From: Bacillota bacterium
GTDB lineage: Bacteria > Bacillota > Clostridia > Clostridiales > Clostridiaceae
Length of the DNA: 64,000 nucleotides
Direction of reading: 5' to 3'
Assembly: GCA_017861315.1 (NCBI GenBank)
Contig: JAGFXP010000002.1
Span: forward strand, 1-64,000
Part shown: piece by piece, positions 1 through 9,052 of the stretch
How positions within the stretch are numbered: the stretch's first letter is position 1
How the letters are laid out: every line of letters begins with the position of its first letter
Position numbers and translations under genes: made by a program
Notes under the pieces: model-generated
What the model saw: only the letters and a program-made list of their open reading frames with translations
What the model was told of the DNA's origin: nothing
Databases searched by the model: none

Positions 1-362
1 TTGTTGAAGTCCTTGTCATTCCTGCTGGCAACAGGGTACATCGTCTTGTCGGGAAAAGTGAATGCATTCAGGAACGTGTTAAGAGATCCCTTAGCCAGTT
101 CCACAAACGGCTCCTTCACAGGGAACTTTTTTGAGCCGCAGAGCACCGAATGCTCCAGAATGTGCGGAACACCGGTGCTGTCCTTTGGAGGAGTCCTGAA
201 GCTGATGGAGAACACCTTGTTGTCATCCTTGTTCTTCAGGAACAGCAGCCTTGCTCCGGACTTCTCATGCTCGAAGATAAGCCCTTCCGAATCGACGTCC
301 CTTATGGGCTGTTTCTCCACAACCCTGAATCCGCAGTATATCTCTCCGATACTAAATGGCAT
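1..362 (-). CDS. M16C-family metalloprotease (presequence protease-like), N-terminal part
   Basis: This is the N-terminal 120 or so residues of an insulinase-type zinc protease; the rest lies beyond the window edge. The inverted zinc motif HxxEH is visible as HILEH at residues 67-71, and the flanking text (TPPKDSTGVPHILEH, then LCGSKKFPVKEPF) is characteristic of the M16C presequence-protease branch rather than processing-peptidase M16B. M16C enzymes are large proteins of about 970 residues that degrade peptides inside a closed chamber; in bacteria the physiological substrate is not settled. The ATG at 362 lies 2 bases after the stop of the upstream amidohydrolase gene, so the two are probably translationally coupled peptide-degradation genes. 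Family call is firm; function is inferred. Confidence 0.85.
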   Translation of the reverse strand, partial: MPFSIGEIYCGFRVVEKQPIRDVDSEGLIFEHEKSGARLLFLKNKDDNKVFSISFRTPPKDSTGVPHILEHSVLCGSKKFPVKEPFVELAKGSLNTFLNAFTFPDKTMYPVASRNDKDFN

Positions 363-364
363 AA

Positions 365-1486
365 TTATTTATCCTCCATATTTATGATGAAATTGGCCAG
401 GATCAACACCCCGTAAAACAAGGCTTCCTCGCTGGCGCTAAAATTTGTGGAATGCAGCGCGTCGTTCCCCTCTGCGCCTTCCCTTATGCCAAGCCTGAAA
501 TGGACCGAGGGAACTTTTTCTGCAAAATACGCAAAATCCTCTGCTGTAAAGCTCTTCGTGAGAGGCAGGACATTGTCTTTGCCCAGAAGCTCCTCAGCCG
601 CCTTAGTGAAGTTTTCCGTCAGCTCCTTGTCGTTTATCAGAGGAGGGTAACCGTCTCCGTAAGTCACCTGGGCCCTGCAGCCATACTTCATGGCGCTGGT
701 CTCCGATCCGATCAGCATATCGCTCTTAATCTTTTTTCTCAGGTCTCTGTTGAAGGTCCTGACCGTGCCTCTCACCACCGCCTCGTCCGAGATGACATTC
801 GAGGCTTCTCCCGCACTGATGGAAGTGAAGGTCACTACAAACTGGTCAAGCGGATTGTTTTCGATATGTAGCTTGTTGTTCATTGACTGTATGAAATCCA
901 TTGCCGGATATATCGGATTCTTGCATAGGTAAGGCATGGCTGCATGTCCACCCTTTCCGATAAACCTGATTATGAACGAGTCCACAGAGGCCATTGTGGG
1001 CCCTCCTGCAATCTCGATCTTCCCCACATCGACTCCCGGCCAGACGTGCAGCCCCAGTGCGCATATCACTTTAGGCTTCTCAAGGACGCCTTCCATTATC
1101 ATCGGAAGGGCGCCGCCGCATTTGTCCTCTTCACCCGGCTGGAAAATGAGCTTCACGTTTTTTGTGCAGCCGATTTCCTTCAGCACCAGCGCAGTACCCA
1201 GCACAACAGCCATATGGAAATCGTGGCCGCAGGCATGCGACACTCCGTTGACCGGCAGGGCATCCATATCGCACCTTAACGCAATGCAGGTATCATCCTC
1301 ATTAAGGACCCCTACAACTCCCGTGTTGAAAACCGTCTCATTCCTTATGCCGAGCTCATCCAGGAAGCCCCTTACAATTTTATTTGTGTTGTACTCTTCG
1401 AAAGACAACTCCGCATTATCGTGCAGCACCTGCCTGTAATTTTTAATCTCTGCAAATTTGCTTCTTACAACATCTCTCAAATCCAT
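365..1486 (-). CDS. M20D amidohydrolase / metallopeptidase
   Basis: A 373-residue zinc-dependent amidohydrolase of the M20D group (hippurate hydrolase, IAA-amino acid hydrolase and N-acyl amino acid deacylase relatives). Visible metal-site motifs are the ACGHDFH block near residue 87 and the GEED block near residue 118; the dimerisation lid domain is in the middle and a LHST motif near the C terminus. The family hydrolyses N-acyl amino acids or short peptides; the exact substrate cannot be read from sequence. The start has a GGTGGG ribosome site a few bases upstream. It precedes the M16C protease by 2 bases, suggesting a peptide-catabolic operon. A second, different M20D gene lies at 43839-45038. 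Confidence 0.85.
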   Translation of the reverse strand: MDLRDVVRSKFAEIKNYRQVLHDNAELSFEEYNTNKIVRGFLDELGIRNETVFNTGVVGVLNEDDTCIALRCDMDALPVNGVSHACGHDFHMAVVLGTALVLKEIGCTKNVKLIFQPGEEDKCGGALPMIMEGVLEKPKVICALGLHVWPGVDVGKIEIAGGPTMASVDSFIIRFIGKGGHAAMPYLCKNPIYPAMDFIQSMNNKLHIENNPLDQFVVTFTSISAGEASNVISDEAVVRGTVRTFNRDLRKKIKSDMLIGSETSAMKYGCRAQVTYGDGYPPLINDKELTENFTKAAEELLGKDNVLPLTKSFTAEDFAYFAEKVPSVHFRLGIREGAEGNDALHSTNFSASEEALFYGVLILANFIINMEDK

Positions 1487-1509
1487 TTTCAGCCCACCTT
1501 CCCGACAGC

Positions 1510-1555
1510 AACATAAACCCTATCACGCTGCTGCCGCAGAGATAGGGTTTATGTT
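1510..1555. other. Perfect 15-bp inverted repeat between pyc and the amidohydrolase
   Basis: Arms 1510-1524 and 1541-1555 are perfect reverse complements around a 16-base loop. It sits 25 bases after the pyc stop and 24 bases before the next start on the same strand. On the minus strand no T-run follows the stem, so it is not a standard intrinsic terminator; it may be a processing or stability hairpin that separates pyc from the downstream genes. Confidence 0.6.
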
Positions 1556-1579
1556 GAGTTCATTTATATTTATTTTAGC

Positions 1580-4500
1580 TTATTTAAGTTTTATTATCAA
1601 CTGTCCAGTCTTAACCTGGCTGCCTTCCTTGACGGCTACTTTTTCAACTACGCCGTCTGCGCTTGCAACAATATTCGTCTCCATCTTCATGGCTTCAATT
1701 ACCGCAAGGCTCTGCCCTTCCTTTACTGACTCCCCTTCTTTAACAAGGACTTTCAGCACGGTTCCAGGGATGCTGGCTCCGATTTCGAGCTTGTCGTCAG
1801 AATCTGCCATAAGGACCTCAGCTTCGTATGACTCAAGCCTTTCGCTGCTTATCTTGTCCTTAACCTTGACCTCTCTTCTGTTTCCGTTTATCTCGAATAT
1901 GACACTTCTGTTGCCCTGCTTATCAAGCTTTCCGATTTCCAGCAGCTGAACTATAAGAGTTTTTCCTTCAGCTATTTCAACCTCGGAGGTCTCGCCTTCA
2001 AACAGGCCGTGGAAGAAGACGTCGCTTCCCATGTAGCTCAAATCGCCGTATTCCTGTTTGTATTTCAGGTATGCATCGAACACTTCCGGATACAGAGCTG
2101 AACTCAATGCGTCCTTGTCTGTAGCTTTCATCTTGAACTTCTTGTTCAATTCCTCTTTTATCTTGTCAAAATCTTCAGGAGGAAGCAGTTCGCCCGGTCT
2201 GCAGGTTATAGGCTCTTCACCTTTAAGCACAAGCTCCTGGAGTTTCTTGTTGAAACCGCCCTGCGGCTGTCCCATCATCCCTTTGTAGAAAGAAACAACC
2301 GAATCAGGGAACGCCATGTTCTTGGCTTTTTCGTATATATTTTCAGGAGTAAGGTCGCTCTGAACCATGAATATGGCCATGTCGCCCACCATCTTTGATG
2401 AAGGTGTAACCTTTATGATGTCTCCTGACATCTCGTTAACTTTTTTGTACATCTCTTTTATGTCGTCAAACCTGTGGCCAAGCCCGAAGCTTTCAACCTG
2501 CGGTTTCAGGTTTGAATACTGCCCTCCCGGAATCTCGTACTTGTAGATTTCGGCGCTTCCTGATTTCAGCCCTGATTCGTTAGGGAAATAGACAGGTCTT
2601 ACGGCTTCCCAGTAGTCTGAAAGCTTCTGGAGATCATCCAGTTCCATTTCCGTGTCTCTGTCTGTGTTCTTGAGCGCTGCAACCACCGAGTTCAGTGCCG
2701 GCTGGCTTGTGAGCCCTGACATGCTGTTGAACGCAGTATCCGCTATGTCTACCCCTGCCTGGGCAGCCATGAGAACAGTCGCAACTCCGTTTCCTGTTGT
2801 GTCGTGTGTATGCAGGTGTATAGGAATTGAAATCTCATTCTTAAGGGCTTTTATCAGCTTAACCGCCGCATAAGGCTTGAGCAGTCCGGACATGTCCTTT
2901 ATGCCGAGTATATGCGCTCCGGTCTTTTCAACTTCCTTAGCGAATTTAACGTAGTAGTCAAGCGAGTATTTGTCCCTTGATTCATCGAGGATATCTCCTG
3001 TGTAGCACATGCAAGCTTCTGCAACTTTTCCCTGGTTCAGAGTCTCGTCGATTGCTATCTCCATGCCCTTCAGCCAGTTCAGGGAGTCGAATATCCTGAA
3101 TACGTCTATTCCGCTCTTTGATGCCTGCTTTATGAATTCCCTTATCACATTGTCAGGGTAGTTTTTGTATCCGACGGCATTTGCACCTCTGAAGAGCATC
3201 TGGAACAGGACGTTAGGCATCCTTTTCCTGAGCTCCTCAACTCTTGTCCACGGATCCTCCTTAAGGAATCTGTAGGCAGTATCGAATGTCGCTCCTCCCC
3301 ACATTTCCACCGAGAAGAGGTCCTTTGCAAGAACCGACTGCTCTTTTGCTATCTTAATCATGTCCCTTGTTCTTACCCTTGTAGCGATGAGCGACTGCTG
3401 TGCATCTCTCATCGTTGTGTCTGTAAGGAGCAGCTTGTTCTGGGATTTTATCCACTCAACAAGCCCTTCAGGACCGCCTTCATCGAGAATCTGCTTTGTT
3501 CCTCTGAGCTCGCCTTCGAAGGAAATTTTAGGAACCGGCGGAACGTCGAAGTCCATCTTGTCGCCGCGAGTCTCGTTTACAACCTTTTCCCCGATATATT
3601 TGAGGACTCTGAGTTCCTCATCTGCTCTTGGTGATATGTCGAAAAGGTCAGGGTGTCCCGCGATGAAGTTTGTGTCGCAAGTACCGTTGTGGAACTGCTC
3701 GTGATTGAGGACGTTGATGAGGAAGTCCACGTTTGTCTTAACGCCTGAAACCATCAGCTCCCTTAAGGAACGAAGAGATTTTCTTGTAGCGTCCTCGAAC
3801 GTTCTCGACCATGCTGTAGTTTTTACAAGAAGGCTGTCGTAATAAGGGCTGATGACTGCTCCCGAGAAGCCGTTGCCTCCGTCAAGCCTTATTCCGAAAC
3901 CCGATCCTGTTCTGTAGACATCAATCTTTCCAGTATCAGGAGCGAAGTTGTTTGAAGGATCCTCGGTTGTGACCCTGCACTGTATTGCGTATCCGTTGAC
4001 CTTGATGCTGTCCTGTGAAGGTATGCCCACTTCGTTTGAATCGAGCTCGTAGCCTTCAGCGACAAGTATCTGGCTCTGAACAATGTCAATGCCTGTAACC
4101 ATTTCAGTTACGGTGTGCTCAACCTGTATTCTTGGATTCATCTCTATGAAGAAGTGGTTTCCATCCTTGTCGACAAGGAACTCGAGAGTTCCTGCGCTTC
4201 TGTAGTTTACAGCCTTAGCAAGCTTGATTGCGTCCGCGCATATCTCATCTCTCTTTTCCTGCGGAAGGGCTATGGCCGGCGTGAATTCAATTACCTTCTG
4301 GTGCCTTCTCTGTATTGAACAGTCTCTCTCAAAGAGGTGCACTATGTTGCCGTACTTGTCTCCAACCACCTGAACTTCTATATGCTTTGGTTTTTCGAGA
4401 TATTTCTCGATAAATATGTCATCTATTCCGAATGCTTTTTTAGCTTCATTCTTTGCACTTTTATAGGAAGATATTAGTTCAGATTCTGATCTTACTATTC

Positions 4501-5026
4501 TCATTCCTCTTCCGCCGCCGCCGAAAGCTGCCTTGAGCATTACCGGATATCCGCAGAAGTTTGCGAACTCCATAGCTTCCTCTTCGCTCTGGATCGGTCT
4601 CTCTACACCAGGGATTGTAGGAACGCCTGCAGCTTTAGCAACTATCTTTGAGCTGATCTTGTCTCCCATGCTTTCCATCATTTCAGCTGTTGGGCCTATG
4701 AACTCAATTCCCGCCTCTTCGCACTTTCTTGCGAACTCTGGATTTTCTGCAAGGAATCCATAACCCGGATGTATGGCATCGACACCTTTTTTAAGCGCCA
4801 GATGGATGATCTCGTCTATATTGAGGTATGCGTCTACAGGCCCTCTGTTTTTTCCAATCAAATAAGCCTCGTCAGCTTTTGTCCTGAATAATGAACGTTT
4901 ATCTTCATCAGAATATACTGCTACTGTTCTGATTCCGAGTTCATGGCATGCTCTGAATATTCTTATAGCTATTTCACCACGGTTAGCTACAAGTACCCTT
5001 TTAAATTTTTTTACCAAATGGCTCAT
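1580..5026 (-). CDS. pyc: Pyruvate carboxylase
   Basis: A full-length 1148-residue single-chain pyruvate carboxylase, converting pyruvate, bicarbonate and ATP to oxaloacetate in the cytoplasm (anaplerosis, aspartate-family supply). Domains in order: biotin carboxylase at about 8-460 (VLVANRGEIAIR start, glycine-rich GGGGRGM ATP loop), carboxyltransferase from about 530 (DTTMRDAQQSL motif, later HLHTHDTTGNG metal-site motif), and a C-terminal biotinyl domain with EAMKMETN, biotin-accepting lysine near residue 1114. The listed ATG has GAGGGAG directly against it; a TTG three codons in, at 5017, has a better 9-base spacing and is a credible alternative start. It has its own sigma-A promoter and is followed by a strong hairpin. 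Confidence 0.96.
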   Translation of the reverse strand: MSHLVKKFKRVLVANRGEIAIRIFRACHELGIRTVAVYSDEDKRSLFRTKADEAYLIGKNRGPVDAYLNIDEIIHLALKKGVDAIHPGYGFLAENPEFARKCEEAGIEFIGPTAEMMESMGDKISSKIVAKAAGVPTIPGVERPIQSEEEAMEFANFCGYPVMLKAAFGGGGRGMRIVRSESELISSYKSAKNEAKKAFGIDDIFIEKYLEKPKHIEVQVVGDKYGNIVHLFERDCSIQRRHQKVIEFTPAIALPQEKRDEICADAIKLAKAVNYRSAGTLEFLVDKDGNHFFIEMNPRIQVEHTVTEMVTGIDIVQSQILVAEGYELDSNEVGIPSQDSIKVNGYAIQCRVTTEDPSNNFAPDTGKIDVYRTGSGFGIRLDGGNGFSGAVISPYYDSLLVKTTAWSRTFEDATRKSLRSLRELMVSGVKTNVDFLINVLNHEQFHNGTCDTNFIAGHPDLFDISPRADEELRVLKYIGEKVVNETRGDKMDFDVPPVPKISFEGELRGTKQILDEGGPEGLVEWIKSQNKLLLTDTTMRDAQQSLIATRVRTRDMIKIAKEQSVLAKDLFSVEMWGGATFDTAYRFLKEDPWTRVEELRKRMPNVLFQMLFRGANAVGYKNYPDNVIREFIKQASKSGIDVFRIFDSLNWLKGMEIAIDETLNQGKVAEACMCYTGDILDESRDKYSLDYYVKFAKEVEKTGAHILGIKDMSGLLKPYAAVKLIKALKNEISIPIHLHTHDTTGNGVATVLMAAQAGVDIADTAFNSMSGLTSQPALNSVVAALKNTDRDTEMELDDLQKLSDYWEAVRPVYFPNESGLKSGSAEIYKYEIPGGQYSNLKPQVESFGLGHRFDDIKEMYKKVNEMSGDIIKVTPSSKMVGDMAIFMVQSDLTPENIYEKAKNMAFPDSVVSFYKGMMGQPQGGFNKKLQELVLKGEEPITCRPGELLPPEDFDKIKEELNKKFKMKATDKDALSSALYPEVFDAYLKYKQEYGDLSYMGSDVFFHGLFEGETSEVEIAEGKTLIVQLLEIGKLDKQGNRSVIFEINGNRREVKVKDKISSERLESYEAEVLMADSDDKLEIGASIPGTVLKVLVKEGESVKEGQSLAVIEAMKMETNIVASADGVVEKVAVKEGSQVKTGQLIIKLK

Positions 5027-5099
5027 CTCCCTCTCAAAGATATTTCTGTATATTTATAGATTTTATGCATAAATATAAGAATTAAGATTTAACATCTTT

Positions 5100-5128
5100 A
5101 TTATATATAAATATCAAAAATAATGCAA
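5100..5128 (-). promoter_or_regulatory. Sigma-A promoter for pyc
   Basis: On the minus strand TTGCAT (5123-5128) and TATAAT (5100-5105) are separated by 17 bases, about 75 bases upstream of the pyc start. The rest of the 5027-5307 gap is AT-rich and shows no other gene or RNA I can support. Confidence 0.6.
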
Positions 5129-5307
5129 TTGAATTTTTTTAATATTTATTCCTGCATTTTTATATTTCGAGCAATCTACTTTTCTACAATAAACCCTGCA
5201 TGAAATACTTTCAGCCAAAACAGAAATGCAATTTTGCTATCATCAATAATTCTTATGAGCACGAACCCTTGGAAATCGTTCATTCCCGGCTTTTCTGCAT
5301 ACAAGCA

Positions 5308-6321
5308 TTATCTCTGTCCCAATTTCAGGTTAGGCACAGCATTCAGGTCCAGGGCGGCCGTCCTGCCTTTCAGAAATTCAAAGTAAGCCGCGCTGCCTAT
5401 CATCGCAGCATTGTCCGTGCAGAGGATCATATCGGGGAAGAGTATGTCTACCCCGTTCCTCATTCCCTCATCCTTCAATTTGGCCCTGAGGCATGAATTC
5501 GAAGCTACGCCTCCGGCCACAGCCATCTTTTTTGCGCCCCTGAGCTTGCACGCTCTCATGGAGTTGTCGGCAAGGAAATCCACCACTGCCTTCTGGAAGG
5601 AGGCGGCAACGTCTGCCCTGTTGACTTCGATCCCCTTCATTTCCATTTGGTTGAGGTAGTTCAGAACAGCCGATTTCAACCCGCTGAAGGAGAAGTCCAG
5701 CGTTTCAGGATCATGGAAATTGGCCCTCGGGAATTTTATCGCATCCGGATTCCCTTCTTTGGATAGCCTGTCAATCTTAGGCCCCCCCGGATACCCAAGC
5801 CCTATCGCCCTGGCCACCTTGTCGTAAGCCTCTCCTGCGGCGTCATCCCTTGTCTGCCCCATTATTTCAAAATCGCCGTAATCCTTCATATATACAATAT
5901 AAGTATGTCCTCCCGATACTATAAGACAAACAAAAGGAGGCTCCAGGTCTTCATACTGGATGAAGTTTGAGCTTATATGTCCTTCTATGTGATTGACGCC
6001 TATCAGCGGTTTTTTTATGGCATAGGCCAGCCCTTTGGCATACTGCAGTCCTACCAGAAGAGCGCCGACAAGCCCCGGTCCGTAAGTGACGGCCACCGCA
6101 TCAATATCTTCAAGCGTGCACTTCGCCTCTGAAAGAGCCTCCTCAACCACTGCGCTGATGACTTCAACATGAGCCCTCGATGCGACTTCGGGAACTACTC
6201 CTCCGAACTTCTTGTGTATATCAATCTGCGATGCTATTATATTCGAAAGCACCTTTCTTCCGTTCTGCACAACAGCAGCGGAAGTCTCGTCGCAGCTGCT
6301 TTCTATAGCAAGTATATTCAT
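5308..6321 (-). CDS. tsaD: tRNA N6-adenosine threonylcarbamoyltransferase
   Basis: TsaD (Gcp/YgjD/Kae1 family), 337 residues, transfers threonylcarbamoyl from threonylcarbamoyl-AMP to A37 of ANN-decoding tRNAs, making t6A together with TsaB and TsaE. It opens with the ASKHA fold phosphate motif ([11 protein letters not shown]); the metal-binding HIEGH motif is near residues 111-115, and GGVASNS with a late CTDNAAMI motif follow. A longer reading from 6348 exists, but the ATG at 6321 has AAGGAA at good spacing and gives the normal family length. Its partners tsaE and tsaB are in a separate operon at 16910-18075, while TsaC is not in the window. Confidence 0.95.
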   Translation of the reverse strand: MNILAIESSCDETSAAVVQNGRKVLSNIIASQIDIHKKFGGVVPEVASRAHVEVISAVVEEALSEAKCTLEDIDAVAVTYGPGLVGALLVGLQYAKGLAYAIKKPLIGVNHIEGHISSNFIQYEDLEPPFVCLIVSGGHTYIVYMKDYGDFEIMGQTRDDAAGEAYDKVARAIGLGYPGGPKIDRLSKEGNPDAIKFPRANFHDPETLDFSFSGLKSAVLNYLNQMEMKGIEVNRADVAASFQKAVVDFLADNSMRACKLRGAKKMAVAGGVASNSCLRAKLKDEGMRNGVDILFPDMILCTDNAAMIGSAAYFEFLKGRTAALDLNAVPNLKLGQR

Positions 6322-6481
6322 TGTTTCCTTCATTAAATAAAACCTCACATTTTCTTAGAGTCTAAATTTCATTATACTTAATATAGATATAATATTCAAC
6401 AGATTGTGAAATGCTCTGTAATTCGCCACGTTTTTGGTTTATATTATATAGTAGCAAATATATTTTAGGAGTAATCAAGCC

Positions 6482-7093
6482 ATGAGACCTTATGCAAAAA
6501 TCGTAGTATCGGGATCACCGATAACAAAGTCAAACTTCAAGCTTTCAAATATACATGGCAGGGCGATCCTCCCGATGAATTCCGGGAAATACCATGACAG
6601 GTACGCTCTTTACGAGGAGGAGATCGCATATAATGCAAGGCTTCAGAATCCCGGAGTTACATTGAGCGAATCCCTGATAGCTGTGCTGAAGGTGTTCTAC
6701 AAAAGCAGCAAACGCCACCCGGACACAAACAATATAACCAAAAGCATTTTTGACGGTGTAGAGAAAAGCGGGCTCATAATCAATGACGCCCAGATCAGAA
6801 GACTTGTGATAGAAGAGTTCTACGACAAGGAAAACCCGCGTTTTGAGCTGGAGCTATTCGGGGAGAGCATTTTCTCCTTGTCATACGAAATAGAGGAGAA
6901 CGCTGAGGCGTGTGATCCCCTCAACTATTCCCCTCCGTCAAACAAGAAAAAACCGGCCCGGCATATTGATGATTTAGAAAGCGATGGTTCAGTCTGCGAC
7001 ATATGCCGAAAACCCGTGTCTGAAAAAAACTCCGTAACGGCAGACAGGGGGAGCAAGGTTATCTGCAGGGACTGCCTCAAGACCCTTTTCTGA
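6482..7093 (+). CDS. RusA-like Holliday-junction nuclease fold with C-terminal zinc ribbon
   Basis: A 203-residue protein resembling RusA-type crossover-junction endonucleases. The region HPDTNNITKSIFDG...INDAQI matches the RusA catalytic strand-helix block: D81, K87 and D102 occupy the positions of the E. coli D70, K76 and D91 residues, but the position of D72 is N83. An added C-terminal tail (about 165-203) carries two CxxC pairs (C172/C175 and C195/C198), a probable zinc ribbon. RusA genes are usually phage-borne, yet no phage genes surround this one: it stands alone, convergent with an FAD oxidoreductase 1 base away. Family assignment comes from motif reading only; activity with the D-to-N change is uncertain. 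Confidence 0.6.
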   Translation: MRPYAKIVVSGSPITKSNFKLSNIHGRAILPMNSGKYHDRYALYEEEIAYNARLQNPGVTLSESLIAVLKVFYKSSKRHPDTNNITKSIFDGVEKSGLIINDAQIRRLVIEEFYDKENPRFELELFGESIFSLSYEIEENAEACDPLNYSPPSNKKKPARHIDDLESDGSVCDICRKPVSEKNSVTADRGSKVICRDCLKTLF

Positions 7094-7094
7094 T

Positions 7095-8039
7095 CTACTC
7101 CCCAGTCAACCGGGCGGCGGCAATTCCGGCATTGCGGGCCTCTTCGGCTATGCTGTCCATACCTTCATGAATGTGGTTCGCATTTCCGCATACAAAAATC
7201 CCTTCAACATCTGTGGAAATGCCGCCCGCCATGGCTATGCCAGCCTCTTTAAGCAGCGTTGTATCCGGTATGAGGTCGACAGCAAGCAGTATTGTGTCGC
7301 ATTCTATCGTCTTTTCTGTTCCCTCGATTCTTTTTCCCTCTGAATCGACTTCCGCTATCGTTATGCTTTCTACCCTCTCATCTCCATGAACCTTTGTCAG
7401 TTTATGCATCAGGAGCATTGGAATATCGAAATCCTCAACGCATTCCCTTACGTAGTCTTCTTTGCCTTTCGGCTCAGCACCAGGCTCTATGACCGCCATG
7501 ACTTTCGCGCCTTCGACGAACATGGTTCTCGCCATCATAAGCCCAAGATTCCCGGAACCGATTATAACCGCCTGCTTTCCCGGAAGGAAGCCTTCAGTGT
7601 TCACTATCCGCTGGGCAGTTCCCGCAGTGTATATCCCCGCAGTCTTGCTTCCCAGTATGTCGACAGCCTCTTTTGTGTTCTCCATGCAGCCGGCCGCAAA
7701 TATTATCGATTTCCCCTTGATTTCAAAGATCCCATCCTCAGAATTCACCGCTGTGATCACCATGTCTTTTCTTATTTCCAAAGCCATGGTGTTCAGTTTA
7801 TATTCGATTTCGAGCGCTATGGCCTTGTCTGCGAATCTCTGCGCCAGCTCGGGACCGGTAAGGTCTTCATTGAACAGCGACCTTCCGAAACCGCTGTGGA
7901 TGCACTGGTTAATCATGCCGCCCAGCTCGGAGTCCTTCTCCAATATTACGACCTTTTCAACTCCGCTCTTCTTTGCAGCTATCGCAGAAGAAATCCCCGA
8001 AACCCCTCCGCCAATTACAACCAAATCATAAAACAGCAT
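7095..8039 (-). CDS. FAD-dependent pyridine nucleotide-disulfide-type oxidoreductase
   Basis: A 314-residue flavoprotein. An N-terminal FAD dinucleotide-binding motif (VVIGGGVSGISSAIAA) is followed by a second Rossmann motif for NAD(P)H (AVIIGSGNLGLMMAR, about residues 156-170) and a late FAD-binding segment (VEGIFVCGNANHIHEG). This is the layout of the Pyr_redox_2 family, close to the small FAD subunits that accompany glycerol-3-phosphate or amino-acid dehydrogenases. The single cysteine near residue 117 is not part of a CxxC redox pair, so it is not a thioredoxin reductase. Substrate unknown. It follows the FTR-glutaredoxin pair on the same strand after a 34-base gap and may share a redox operon with it. 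Confidence 0.8.
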   Translation of the reverse strand: MLFYDLVVIGGGVSGISSAIAAKKSGVEKVVILEKDSELGGMINQCIHSGFGRSLFNEDLTGPELAQRFADKAIALEIEYKLNTMALEIRKDMVITAVNSEDGIFEIKGKSIIFAAGCMENTKEAVDILGSKTAGIYTAGTAQRIVNTEGFLPGKQAVIIGSGNLGLMMARTMFVEGAKVMAVIEPGAEPKGKEDYVRECVEDFDIPMLLMHKLTKVHGDERVESITIAEVDSEGKRIEGTEKTIECDTILLAVDLIPDTTLLKEAGIAMAGGISTDVEGIFVCGNANHIHEGMDSIAEEARNAGIAAARLTGE

Positions 8040-8073
8040 TATATAAAACCCTCCGTTTAAGCATAAGTATAAT

Positions 8074-8523
8074 TTACAAGAACTTTTCGAACCTGTCTGC
8101 GCTCACCTTGCAGATTGGGCAGATTTCTGGCGGATTCTCCCTGGCGCACAGATATCCGCATACCCTGCATCTCCACACCGGGAGCCTCCCCTTGCCTTCG
8201 GACCCCCTTCTCTCCGGGATCGCTTTTGCGTTTTCCTCGCCCGCGGCTATCCTCCTGCTGACGTAGAGCGCACAGTAGCAGGCTCCAAATTCAGTAATGT
8301 CCGCATCCCTGTAGTCGCATGGGCAAATTATGTCAAGATCCTTCAGCCTCTCGCCCGATGTTAGCCTGCAGGGGCAGAGCATATATCCGTACCTCTCCTG
8401 ATTGACAAGGAGCCCTTCTGCCAGGTCCTTGCAGAATTCAGCATCCGGATTAAGGAAGTACCCGCTTTCCTCGGCCTGCTTTTTTATCTTTTCATAAAGC
8501 GAATTTATCCTGCTCTGCTCCAT
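8074..8523 (-). CDS. Ferredoxin:disulfide reductase (FTR catalytic subunit fused to rubredoxin)
   Basis: A 149-residue fusion. Residues 1-100 match the catalytic beta subunit of ferredoxin:thioredoxin reductase: cysteines C50/C52 (CPC), C67/C69 (CPC) and C82/C84 (CYC) would ligate a 4Fe-4S cluster and form the redox disulfide. Plant enzymes have CHC at the last position; here the middle residue is Tyr. Residues 115-149 form a rubredoxin-like domain with C119/C122 and C135/C138. The ATG at 8523 overlaps the stop of the glutaredoxin gene by one base (TGATG). This architecture matches the ferredoxin disulfide reductase described in Methanosarcina that reduces a partner NrdH/glutaredoxin-like protein. 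No FTR variable subunit is adjacent. Confidence 0.85.
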   Translation of the reverse strand: MEQSRINSLYEKIKKQAEESGYFLNPDAEFCKDLAEGLLVNQERYGYMLCPCRLTSGERLKDLDIICPCDYRDADITEFGACYCALYVSRRIAAGEENAKAIPERRGSEGKGRLPVWRCRVCGYLCARENPPEICPICKVSADRFEKFL

Positions 8524-8801
8524 CACTTCAAGCCCTCCAGGATTTCTTCCTCCTTGAACCCTGCAACGCAGCTGCCGTTTATCACTATGGTAGGAAATGA
8601 TACTTTGGGGTTCCATTTCGCAACCTCATCCAGCACCCTTTTCTTTTCTTCACCTTCCAGAAGGTCTACGAAAATGTAATCATATGCTATCCCTTTCGCT
8701 TCAAAGAAGCTCTTTGCCTTTTTGCACCAAACGCAGGTGCTGAGCCCGTAAACGAGTATGTCTCCCTTATCCGTTCCATCAACATGGATTCTTTCAGCCA
8801 T
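8523..8801 (-). CDS. Glutaredoxin / NrdH-like redoxin
   Basis: A 92-residue thioredoxin-fold protein with a CVWC active site at residues 23-26 and a cis-Pro region (SFPTIVING). It lacks the CPYC of classical glutaredoxins and resembles NrdH-type and small clostridial redoxins. An in-frame ATG at 8810 has its ribosome site touching it; the ATG at 8801 sits 9 bases after GAGGAG and is preferred. One-base overlap with the FTR-rubredoxin gene means the two proteins are almost certainly partners: the reductase likely passes ferredoxin electrons to this redoxin, which could feed an anaerobic ribonucleotide reductase or other disulfide enzymes. No nrd gene is in the window, so the target is inferred. 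Confidence 0.82.
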   Translation of the reverse strand: MAERIHVDGTDKGDILVYGLSTCVWCKKAKSFFEAKGIAYDYIFVDLLEGEEKKRVLDEVAKWNPKVSFPTIVINGSCVAGFKEEEILEGLK

Positions 8802-9015
8802 AACAAACATCTCCTCAAGATTAGATTATCATACGCTTTAATTATAATACTTAGCGGGATGCATTACAACAATCGAGACAGAAAGCCCTCTTGCTTCTGG
8901 CGACGGATAGAACATAAGTACCCAGGGTCTCAGCTTGACGTTTTGGATCGAAAAAACCTTGTCAATGATTATTTTTAACATACTTCAACAATTCAGAATA
9001 TTAAATTTTTCAGGG

Positions 9016-9044
9016 TTGACAAGCCTGTTTTTTGCGGATATGAT
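9016..9044 (+). promoter_or_regulatory. Sigma-A promoter of the phenylacetate-CoA ligase operon
   Basis: A near-consensus pair, TTGACA (9016-9021) and TATGAT (9039-9044), 17 bases apart, placing transcription start near 9051, exactly where the T-box leader begins. Confidence 0.85.
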
Positions 9045-9052
9045 ATTAATCA

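Noticed and set aside
7386..8060. 224-codon plus-strand frame opposite the FAD oxidoreductase
   Set aside because: Antisense shadow; both FAD and NAD(P)H motifs are in the minus-strand frame.
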